Assembly: GCA_040758525.1 (NCBI GenBank)
Contig: JBFLVQ010000532.1
Span: 1-6,690, forward strand
DNA length: 6,690 nt
Reading direction: 5' to 3'
From: JBFLVQ01 sp040758525
GTDB lineage: Bacteria; Acidobacteriota; Blastocatellia; Chloracidobacteriales; JADJPF01
Shown: positions 1 to 5,031 of the stretch, piece after piece
Position numbering within the stretch: the first letter of the stretch is position 1
Layout of the letters: each line of letters begins with the position of its first letter
Translations under genes and position numbers: made by a program
The notes under the pieces: generated by a model
Databases searched by the model: none
What the model was told of the DNA's origin: nothing
Seen by the model: only the letters and a program-made list of their open reading frames with translations

Positions 1-229
1 CATGATTTTTAACAGCCTGGTCGCTGGTGAATGCTTCACAGTTGGTGCCACGCTCTTCTAACTGAACACCTAATCTCCTGCCTACACGCGCGCTGAGCCT
101 GCCATGATCTAATGTACCACCGCTCATGCAGACGATATCGCCATCCCAATACTCATAGCGAGCATCGCCAACCTTCTCTAATGCAAAGTATTCATCTAGT
201 GTGTAAAAGGGCTGCGGTCTAGTTGCCAT
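1..229 (-). CDS. Uma2-family (DUF820) putative endonuclease, N-terminal part, cut by the window edge
   Basis: Reading the minus strand from the ATG at 229 gives 76 codons that run open off the left edge. The protein begins MATRPQPFYTLDEYFALEKV, followed by RYEYWDGDIVCMSGGTLDHGRLS and an LEERGTNCEAFTSDQAVK segment. This is the classic N-terminal layout of Uma2 proteins: an LDEY motif, an R-x-E-Y-x-D-G strand with a small loop, an M-x-G-G-x-x-x-H helix start, then a CE-x-F-x-SD-x-x-V strand. The family has a PD-(D/E)xK nuclease-like fold and is usually about 190 residues, so the conserved acidic/lysine active-site residues would mostly lie outside the window. The biological role of the family is unresolved. 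The start is set by AAGGAG (237-242 on the minus strand), with 7 nt between GGAG and ATG. The family call is strong. Whether the full gene is intact cannot be seen. Confidence 0.88.
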   Translation of the reverse strand, partial: MATRPQPFYTLDEYFALEKVGDARYEYWDGDIVCMSGGTLDHGRLSARVGRRLGVQLEERGTNCEAFTSDQAVKNH

Positions 230-249
230 GTGTTCACTCCTTCGCTCTT

Positions 250-258
250 ATTTTAGCA
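250..258 (-). promoter_or_regulatory. Candidate extended -10 promoter of the Uma2 gene
   Basis: On the minus strand this reads TGCTAAAAT, an extended -10 element (TGn followed by TAAAAT, five of six matches to TATAAT). No good -35 hexamer lies 16-18 bases upstream. Transcription would start near 243, giving a leader of about 14 nt that just includes the ribosome binding site. Motif match only. Confidence 0.4.
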
Positions 259-815
259 TACCGACAAGCGGATCATAGTTGTGCTTGGCTATCTCATCGC
301 GATAATTAGCTACGTTCCACAACGTTTCCCACTGTCACGGTTTTTCTCTTAAATCTCCGTTTCACAGCCCTATCAAACAGACATTCAAGGCTTGGTCGTC
401 TTCGATTAATTACCTGTAAATTCAATGACATATGCACACATAGTTAACTCTATCATGTTTGTTGGTGGGCGTGGATTTGCAGGTGAGGGAGTGGAATAAT
501 TGTGTGACGTGATGAGCAGTTTCCCATTATGTTCCACGTTTTTGTGTTGCAAAAATGTGAAAGATTTTTAGAGTAATAATACGAACAAATTAATGGCGAA
601 AGAAGTAGAAAATGGGCTATGTTAGGAGATGGTAAGTCTGTAAGTTATTGATTCTAGGTAGCCGGAAAGTTACCGTAGTTTCCTTATCAGACTCTGCTCT
701 TTGGCATATCCCTTGCTACTGTCTATTAACCTGCTTTTCGTCGTTTCTTTTCTGCTTTCTCTTGCTCCTTTTCCAGCCAATTATCTGCTTCATTACCATT
801 ACTAAAGGTGTGGGT

Positions 816-850
816 GGGTTATGGGTTACGGGCTATGGGCTATGGGCTAT
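816..850. repeat. Five tandem heptamers, GGGYTAY type
   Basis: Five consecutive 7-bp units read GGGTTAT, GGGTTAC, GGGCTAT, GGGCTAT, GGGCTAT, followed by G. The last three are identical and the first two differ by one or two pyrimidine changes. The array follows a G-rich GGTGTGGGTGGG segment. Heptanucleotide tandem repeats of this sort (STRR) are known from filamentous cyanobacteria, but five copies could also arise by slippage in any genome. Confidence 0.8.
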
Positions 851-1010
851 GTCGCTTTTTGTTCTTTTGTTGGGTTTGCCCATTGTTAGAGGGTTGAGAT
901 TGTAACTTATTACGTGAATGTGCTGGCTGGTCCAAGTTGGGATTTCTTACGATTTCACGATTCCAGCTAGATAGCAAAGTGAAATATAAGCGAAACATAT
1001 TGTCAGTTAG

Positions 1011-1035
1011 CTGGTTATAATATAACTAGGTTTTT
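1011..1035 (+). terminator. AT-rich hairpin followed by a T run, weak intrinsic-terminator candidate
   Basis: CTGGTTAT (1011-1018) pairs with ATAACTAG (1022-1029) with one G-U pair and a 3-nt loop, followed by G and TTTTT (1031-1035). The geometry is terminator-like on the plus strand, but the stem is AT-rich and weak and no plus-strand gene lies immediately upstream. It could shield the downstream end of the minus-strand gene from opposing transcripts, or be incidental. Confidence 0.25.
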
Positions 1036-1045
1036 GACAATATTA

Positions 1046-1078
1046 GGCTAAATATCTTGTATTCAGTGTGATATAGCC
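1046..1078. other. Imperfect hairpin downstream of the 156-residue gene
   Basis: GGCTAAATATC (1046-1056) pairs with GATATAGCC (1070-1078), leaving a 2-nt bulge and a 13-nt loop. It lies about 32 bases beyond the stop codon of the minus-strand gene, so it could stabilise that transcript's 3' end. No U tract follows on the minus strand, so it is not a standard intrinsic terminator. Confidence 0.3.
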
Positions 1079-1110
1079 AATACTCCTACCTTCTGGAGTT
1101 GACACACTCT

Positions 1111-1581
1111 CTAATCATCCTGATCATCTTCATCCCAATCATCATCCGGGACCAGCATCACCAACTTATCAAGCATATCTGCCACACCCCTGAGACTACT
1201 GGCAAACTCCGAGATCTCAGACTCAAGCTCATCAGCCAACTCCCAAATCTCACCTGGATTGCCACGCACGGTCGCACTATGGTCGCCATTAATCAGACAG
1301 TGTGCCATACCATGCAGGTTGAGCAGTTGATCACGTATCTGGTCCGGCTCACAAATGCGGTAGCGAATCTGATCAATGGCATCTATCGCGTATAAAATCT
1401 GCATTGTGTCAAAGTTGTTTTGCAATCTCTCTAATACCTTGCGATTGACCGTGCCATATTTGGTCTTGATGTTGGGGGATGGCTTTGTCTTTATTTCTGC
1501 CTTTGCCTCTGGTGTTGCTGCCTTTGATTTTGGTTTTGGACCTTTTGCTTTGTCTGGATCGGTTTCTCGGCTCTTGCCCAT
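1111..1581 (-). CDS. Unrecognised 156-residue protein with basic N-terminal tail and acidic C-terminal tail
   Basis: I do not recognise this family. Residues 3-41 are rich in Lys, Pro and Ala and probably disordered. Residues 46-145 look mostly helical, with an ILYAIDAIDQIRYRI helix, an LLNLHGMAHCLINGDHS segment and an EIWELADELESEISEFASSL amphipathic helix. Residues 146-156 are almost purely acidic (DDDWDEDDQDD). There is no signal peptide or membrane segment, so it should be cytoplasmic. The basic tail could touch nucleic acid, which is inference. The start at 1581 is preferred because GGGAG lies 7 nt upstream. The frame stays open to an ATG at 1683, but that extension runs through the dyad repeats and lacks a ribosome binding site. 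The gene is divergent from the NB-ARC gene, and the repeat array 44 bp upstream suggests control from that region. Confidence 0.75.
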   Translation of the reverse strand: MGKSRETDPDKAKGPKPKSKAATPEAKAEIKTKPSPNIKTKYGTVNRKVLERLQNNFDTMQILYAIDAIDQIRYRICEPDQIRDQLLNLHGMAHCLINGDHSATVRGNPGEIWELADELESEISEFASSLRGVADMLDKLVMLVPDDDWDEDDQDD

Positions 1582-1624
1582 TAACAGACTCCCAATAATG
1601 GTTAATTTCTTGTCATCATACATC

Positions 1625-1755
1625 AGTACTTTCAAAGTGGATGTTTGAAAGTACCAGGTCGGTCTAGTTGTCGGTATTTTCAATAATCAGGTTTGAAAGT
1701 ACCAGGTGGGTAGGGCAAGCTGGTACTTTCAATTGAACGGTTTGAACTTTTGAAC
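1625..1755. repeat. Three tandem units of about 48 bp, each with an inverted repeat on GTACTTTCAA / TTGAAAGTAC
   Basis: Unit 1 (1625-1672) holds GTACTTTCAAA (1626-1636) facing TTTGAAAGTAC (1644-1654), a perfect 11-bp inverted repeat with a 7-nt spacer. Unit 2 (1673-1721) holds GGTATTTTCAA (1673-1683) facing TTGAAAGTACC (1693-1703), with one mismatch. Unit 3 (from 1722) has a good left arm GGTACTTTCAA (1722-1732), but its right arm has drifted into TTTGAAC copies (1741 and 1749). Dyad centres lie at about 1640, 1688 and 1736-1737, spaced 48 bp. Units 1 and 2 also share GTTTGAAAGTACCAGGT exactly (1643-1659, 1691-1707). The layout fits cooperative binding of a dimeric regulator or a partition/origin site. 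The binding protein is unknown. Confidence 0.85.
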
Positions 1756-1769
1756 TTTAGCTGTGTAAT
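1742..1769 (+). promoter_or_regulatory. Candidate promoter of the NB-ARC gene
   Basis: TTGAAC (1742-1747) and TGTAAT (1764-1769) are 16 bp apart, matching four of six -35 and five of six -10 consensus bases. A second TGTAAT follows at 1775-1780, 19 bp after another TTGAAC (1750-1755). The -35 overlaps the drifted arm of the third dyad unit, so a protein bound there would compete with RNA polymerase. The leader would be about 145 nt. Motif match only. Confidence 0.3.
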
Positions 1770-1920
1770 CCGGTTGTAATACTAAACGTGCAGCACTGGT
1801 TTACTCGTATTCGTGTGGGTAGTGTGTTAACTTGTCAAACGGCTAGCCAAGCTAGCTATTAGTTGATTGTTGTTATTTCAGCCTTACAGTATAGGCATTA
1901 CATAGGAGTAACGCTTAACC

Positions 1921-3648
1921 ATGGATGAAAGGCGCAAGCAAGACCTAGAAAAATTGTTGGCTAATGGCGATAATAACACCGATATCCCATCTGTACCGAC
2001 TTCCTCTCACCAACTTCCCTCGCGGCCTGTTGATTTCATAGGCCGCGAGGCCGAGATCAGGGAATTGCTAGCCAAGATCCAAGATGGTGGGGTGACTATA
2101 TCTGGCTTGAGAGGCATGGGCGGTATTGGTAAGACTGCTTTGGCTTTGGTGCTTGCTGATAAGCTACACAAACAATATCCCTACCAGCTACTTATAGATC
2201 TACAAGGTGCGGCTGAGCAACAATCCTTGTCTAGTGCTCAAGCCATGCAGAAAATCATCACTGACATTGATCCTCAGATAAAGCCACCTGATGATGTAGA
2301 GCAATTGAAAAGGGTCTATTGCTCATTGCTCAGTGACAAGGTGAGTAATGGTCTGCCTGTGCTATTGCTGCTAGATAATGCACGTGATGCTGAGCAAGTT
2401 AAACCTCTCATCCCACCGAGAGGGTGTGTAGCAATCGTGACATCTCGCCAATACTTCAGCCTGCAAGGATGGTACGTTAAGAATCTTGATGTACTGCCTG
2501 CAGATGATGCGCGTGATTTATTGATAAAGGTTGCTAGTGAGATGTCCATTGATATTGCTAATCAGATCTGTTCAATGTGTGGATATTTACCGTTGGCTAT
2601 TTGTGCGGCTGGTAGCCAGATTGCCGGTACACCTGATCTATTGCCAGTGAAGTATGCTACCCGATTGAAAGATGAGCGTAGGCGATTTCAAGCCATAGGT
2701 AAGGAAAAGAAAGAACTAGGAGTAGAGTTGGATCTAGAAGCATGTTTCAACTTGAGCTATCGGGGTTTGTCGGAAGATAGCGCAAGGGTGTTTAGAATGC
2801 TGGCTGTGTTTCCCTACTCATTTGATAGTGAAGCAGAGGAAATGGTTTGTGAGGATGAAGAGCATAGATGCTTGAGTGAGCTGGTAAGAAGAAGTTTGGT
2901 ATTGTTTGATCAGGTGAGTGAGAGGTACAGGTTGCACGATCTGGTGAGGTTGTTTGCTGATGCGAAGTTGGGGGATGATGAGAGGTATAAAGTGCAGGAA
3001 AGGCATAGTGCGCATTATTGTGGTGTGTTGAACTATGCGACAGATCTCTATGAGAAGGGTAATGACAATGTGCTAGCTGGTCTTAAGCTCTTTGATACTG
3101 AACGGGTGAATATTGAAACGGGGCAGAAATGGGCGGTGGAGAATGCTGAGAAGGATGAACGGGTGGCAGGGTTGTGTGATGACTATCCTTATGTTGGTTC
3201 ATATGTATTGAGCTTACGCTTACACCCACGTGAGCGTATCGGCTGGCTGGAAGCAGCATTATCAGCAACAAGAAAAATGGGATGGAAGAATTCCGAAGGG
3301 GAACATCTAGGTTGCCTGGGCCTTGCCTACTGGTCTCTAGGCGAATATCGTAAAGCTATTGAGTATCACGAACAATCGCTCACTACTGCCCGTGAGATTG
3401 GTGACCGTAAGGGTGAAGGTAATGCATTGTGTAACTTGGGCAATGCCTATGCCGCATTAGGCGATACTCACAAGGCCATCAGCTACTGTTACAACCTCTA
3501 CAACCTCGCTGAAACTCTCAACACCCTTGGCAAGCTCTCTCAAGCCATCGCCTGTGCTGAAGAGTCGCTAAAGATCTCTGAGCTAATCGAAGATCCGTAT
3601 GCTGAAGAAACCCGTCGATTTCTCGCTCGTCTTCGATCTCAACAATAA
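1921..3648 (+). CDS. NB-ARC (STAND-class) ATPase with short C-terminal TPR array
   Basis: This 575-residue protein is a STAND switch ATPase. After a short polar N-terminus comes PVDFIGREAEI (36-46), then Walker A GMGGIGKT (65-72), Walker B LPVLLLLDNA (145-154, Asp152), sensor-1 AIVTSR (171-176, Arg176), the GLPL-type CGYLPLAI (220-227), a winged-helix region and an MHD-like RLHD (337-340). A helical linker leads to TPR units from about 460. STAND proteins hold ADP when resting, then exchange nucleotide and oligomerise on sensing a ligand through their repeats. No effector domain (TIR, nuclease, protease, DNA-binding) is visible, since only about 35 residues precede the NB-ARC core. The TPR array is short and its second unit truncated: the KAI-type positions fall at 478-480, 518-520 and 541-543. 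AGGAG lies 12 nt upstream of the ATG. Role may be signalling, regulation or defence. The fold is certain, the job is not. Confidence 0.93.
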   Translation: MDERRKQDLEKLLANGDNNTDIPSVPTSSHQLPSRPVDFIGREAEIRELLAKIQDGGVTISGLRGMGGIGKTALALVLADKLHKQYPYQLLIDLQGAAEQQSLSSAQAMQKIITDIDPQIKPPDDVEQLKRVYCSLLSDKVSNGLPVLLLLDNARDAEQVKPLIPPRGCVAIVTSRQYFSLQGWYVKNLDVLPADDARDLLIKVASEMSIDIANQICSMCGYLPLAICAAGSQIAGTPDLLPVKYATRLKDERRRFQAIGKEKKELGVELDLEACFNLSYRGLSEDSARVFRMLAVFPYSFDSEAEEMVCEDEEHRCLSELVRRSLVLFDQVSERYRLHDLVRLFADAKLGDDERYKVQERHSAHYCGVLNYATDLYEKGNDNVLAGLKLFDTERVNIETGQKWAVENAEKDERVAGLCDDYPYVGSYVLSLRLHPRERIGWLEAALSATRKMGWKNSEGEHLGCLGLAYWSLGEYRKAIEYHEQSLTTAREIGDRKGEGNALCNLGNAYAALGDTHKAISYCYNLYNLAETLNTLGKLSQAIACAEESLKISELIEDPYAEETRRFLARLRSQQ

Positions 3649-3771
3649 CCGGCCCGATCTCTAACCCGATCTCCTCTTCCCTACCCTACCCTGCCCCACT
3701 GATCTGATCTCCCGATCTCCGATCTGATGGCTCGATCTCATACCCTTCGATCTCCTCAGCGATCTCTGATC
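3635..3771. repeat. Cluster of 11 same-orientation GATCT sites in 137 bp
   Basis: GATC tetramers begin at 3635, 3656, 3668, 3701, 3706, 3714, 3721, 3734, 3749, 3761 and 3768. Chance expectation is about one per 256 bp. All eleven read GATCT on the plus strand and eight are preceded by C (CGATCT). Most are followed by pyrimidines. The cluster starts in the last codons of the NB-ARC gene, fills the convergent intergenic gap, and ends 10 bp before the stop of the replication-type gene. GATC density is a hallmark of some bacterial origins (E. coli oriC also has GATCT-starting 13-mers in its unwinding element), but decay of a simple repeat is also possible. Confidence 0.85.
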
Positions 3772-3780
3772 TTCTCTACC

Positions 3781-5031
3781 CTACGGTCTACCACTCTCCC
3801 TCATAATCTCCTCAAACAACCCATTATCATAAGGCAACCCCTCATTACCACACCTTTCCTTTACCATCTCGCCAAACTCTGCCCATGTTGTGTAACCCTT
3901 TACCCTACTATCATTATCCTTCATATCCTTGATAATTCGCTCCATCTCTTTCTTAAGCTGAGTACGACTTGGTGCGGGTGGATTGGCTTGATTAGCAATC
4001 TCTTTGAGGAAGTAGGCTAGAGAGTTAGGGCGGCTGGCTGAGCGTTGCATGGCTAGGCGTATGGCTCGGTCGATGATGGGTAGGTGTGTGTTTTTGATCT
4101 TTTGGTAGGAAGTGTGATCGGATTTAGTATAAGGATTGCCAGTGAGAGAGGTATAGAGAATCATCGTCTCGCGCTCATGCGCGGTATGGGCGCTTTGATG
4201 ATGATCTGTCTTTTCCTGATCATCATGATCTTTGATGGTGGTATCTTGTACCGGGGTGCCTAATGTACCCCCCGGTCTATCGTTCCCTCGGGTCTGTTGT
4301 TCTGGTAGTAAAACTTCGTATAATGTGCCTTGCTTACCAGCCTCATTAAATGTCTCTATTACCTTGACTAATCCCATTGCCACTAACCTGGGCACAGCTC
4401 TTCTAACATAACGTTCAGATAGACCACACCCATCTGCAAGTCCTTTATAACCAACTAGACATTGGTTACGCTGAAAGCCATATGAAAGTCTGAATAACCG
4501 CAAGTAGATAATAAATTCATAAGGATCTAATTGTTTTGGTAGTGAATCGATTATTGCATTTGGTACTTTTAGAAAACCACTTTCCACAGGAATGATAGAC
4601 CCGGGGGTCTGTTGTGCCCGGGGGTCTATTGTACCCTTAGGCTTTTTGGACCTAGGGGTCTCAGTCCGGGGGGTACGTTGTTCCCCGGGGTCTAGTATTC
4701 CCGGGTGGTCAATAGACCCGGGGGTCTGTTGTACCTGAGGGTCTATTAAACCCGAGGGTTCTGTTGTCCTGGGGGACTCTGATACCGGAGGGTTAATAGT
4801 CCCGGGGGTCTCAAGTACCTGGGGGTCTGTTGTACCCTCCGGTATATCAGACCTGGGGATCTGTTGTACCAGAGGAATTGGTTCAGGTGAAACTGCAGGC
4901 GTTGGATTAGTTAGTCTTGGTAAAGGCTCAATCCGTTCAAGAACCCTACTAGTAGCATCTTGTTTACGACTTGCCGGACTGAGCGCCTTGTTTAGACTTT
5001 CGGATAGCGCGTCGAGCTTCTTGTTCACCAT
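3781..5031 (-). CDS. Winged-helix replication-initiator-type protein with DnaD-like C-terminus and repeat-encoded linkers
   Basis: The 416-residue product has four parts. Residues 1-50 are polar. Residues 51-145 are a Pro/Thr-rich low-complexity linker encoded by 17-bp DNA repeats. Residues 152-243 form a winged-helix domain (FLKVPNAIIDSL, YEFIIYLRLFRLSYGF, then helix-turn-helix GLADGCGLSERYVRRAVPRL and a wing ending YEVLLPE). A second repeat-encoded linker (244-261) precedes a helical C-terminal region containing YTSLTGNPY and IIDRAIRLAMQRSASRPNSLAYFLKEI (319-345), which resembles DnaD-type domains of replication initiators. Such proteins commonly neighbour ParA on plasmids. The start at 5031 is supported by AGAGG 9 nt upstream and lies inside parA, giving a 68-nt overlap and probable translational coupling. 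Initiation of replication is the likeliest job; acting as ParA's centromere-binding partner is an alternative. The helix-turn-helix is clear; the DnaD resemblance is tentative. Confidence 0.82.
   Translation of the reverse strand: MVNKKLDALSESLNKALSPASRKQDATSRVLERIEPLPRLTNPTPAVSPEPIPLVQQIPRSDIPEGTTDPQVLETPGTINPPVSESPRTTEPSGLIDPQVQQTPGSIDHPGILDPGEQRTPRTETPRSKKPKGTIDPRAQQTPGSIIPVESGFLKVPNAIIDSLPKQLDPYEFIIYLRLFRLSYGFQRNQCLVGYKGLADGCGLSERYVRRAVPRLVAMGLVKVIETFNEAGKQGTLYEVLLPEQQTRGNDRPGGTLGTPVQDTTIKDHDDQEKTDHHQSAHTAHERETMILYTSLTGNPYTKSDHTSYQKIKNTHLPIIDRAIRLAMQRSASRPNSLAYFLKEIANQANPPAPSRTQLKKEMERIIKDMKDNDSRVKGYTTWAEFGEMVKERCGNEGLPYDNGLFEEIMRESGRP
4250..4300. repeat. Three exact-length 17-bp units after the winged-helix segment
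   Basis: ACCGGGGTGCCTAATGT (4250-4266), ACCCCCCGGTCTATCGT (4267-4283) and TCCCTCGGGTCTGTTGT (4284-4300) are contiguous, diverged copies of the 17-bp unit of the larger array at 4599-4867. They encode the linker (about residues 244-261) just C-terminal to the winged helix, so repeat arrays flank the DNA-binding domain in the gene. Three units are 51 bp, so their gain or loss keeps frame. Confidence 0.8.
4599..4867. repeat. Sixteen tandem 17-bp iteron-like repeats inside the replication-type gene
   Basis: Units start at about 4599, 4616, 4633, 4650, 4666, 4682, 4699, 4716, 4733, 4750, 4768, 4784, 4801, 4817, 4834 and 4851, each 16-18 bp. A decayed seventeenth may follow at 4868. The consensus is ACCCGGGGGTCTGTTGT and its first ten bases form a small dyad, ACCC-GG-GGGT. 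The best copies are at 4599, 4616, 4716 and 4817. Because the period is 17 bp, successive units are read in different frames, so one DNA motif encodes QQTPG in one frame and TTDP or TTEP in another, while the gene stays open. Length and tandem layout match plasmid iterons. Binding by the encoded protein is inference. Confidence 0.9.

Larger units (their letters stand above)
230..1110. other. Long intergenic stretch without a convincing gene
   Basis: About 880 bases separate the Uma2 start from the end of the 156-residue gene. I find no reading frame with a ribosome binding site and protein-like composition. The only longer frame (648-905, plus, TTG start) encodes a hydrophobic Leu/Phe/Cys-rich sequence lacking a spaced ribosome binding site and running through a heptamer repeat. 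The stretch holds the Uma2 promoter candidate, the heptamer array at 816-850, and two AT-rich hairpins at 1011-1035 and 1046-1078. The words GTTCCAC and GTTTCCCA each occur twice, near 313-333 and 518-540, in swapped order. No tRNA or rRNA signature was recognised. Confidence 0.6.
1582..1920. other. Divergent intergenic region carrying the dyad repeats and a long leader
   Basis: These 339 bases separate the starts of the 156-residue gene (minus) and the NB-ARC gene (plus). The left half is filled by three repeat units of about 48 bp. The right half holds a candidate plus-strand promoter near 1742-1769, then about 140 bases of leader with a GGCTAGCC palindrome (1841-1848) next to a second GCTAGC (1851-1856). 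An alternative -35 TTGTCA at 1832-1837 has no good -10 at 17 bp. AGGAG at 1904-1908 serves the NB-ARC ATG at a rather long 12-nt spacing. No small gene was found here. Confidence 0.6.

Noticed and set aside
648..905. Plus-strand frame of 85 codons encoding a hydrophobic protein
   Set aside because: It needs a TTG start with AGGAG about 20 nt away, has Leu/Phe/Cys-rich composition typical of random pyrimidine-rich sequence, and passes through the heptamer repeat.
1034..1039. Perfect TTGACA as a plus-strand promoter
   Set aside because: The 17-bp-spaced hexamer TTGTAT is a poor -10 and no plus-strand gene follows before the 156-residue gene, which is on the other strand.
1582..1683. Longer N-terminus for the 156-residue protein, starting at 1683
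   Set aside because: The extension is encoded by the dyad repeats, has no ribosome binding site and no protein-like features; the ATG at 1581 has GGGAG at 7 nt.
4599..4867. CRISPR array
   Set aside because: The 17-bp units are contiguous with no unique spacers, lie inside an intact coding frame, and no cas gene is present.
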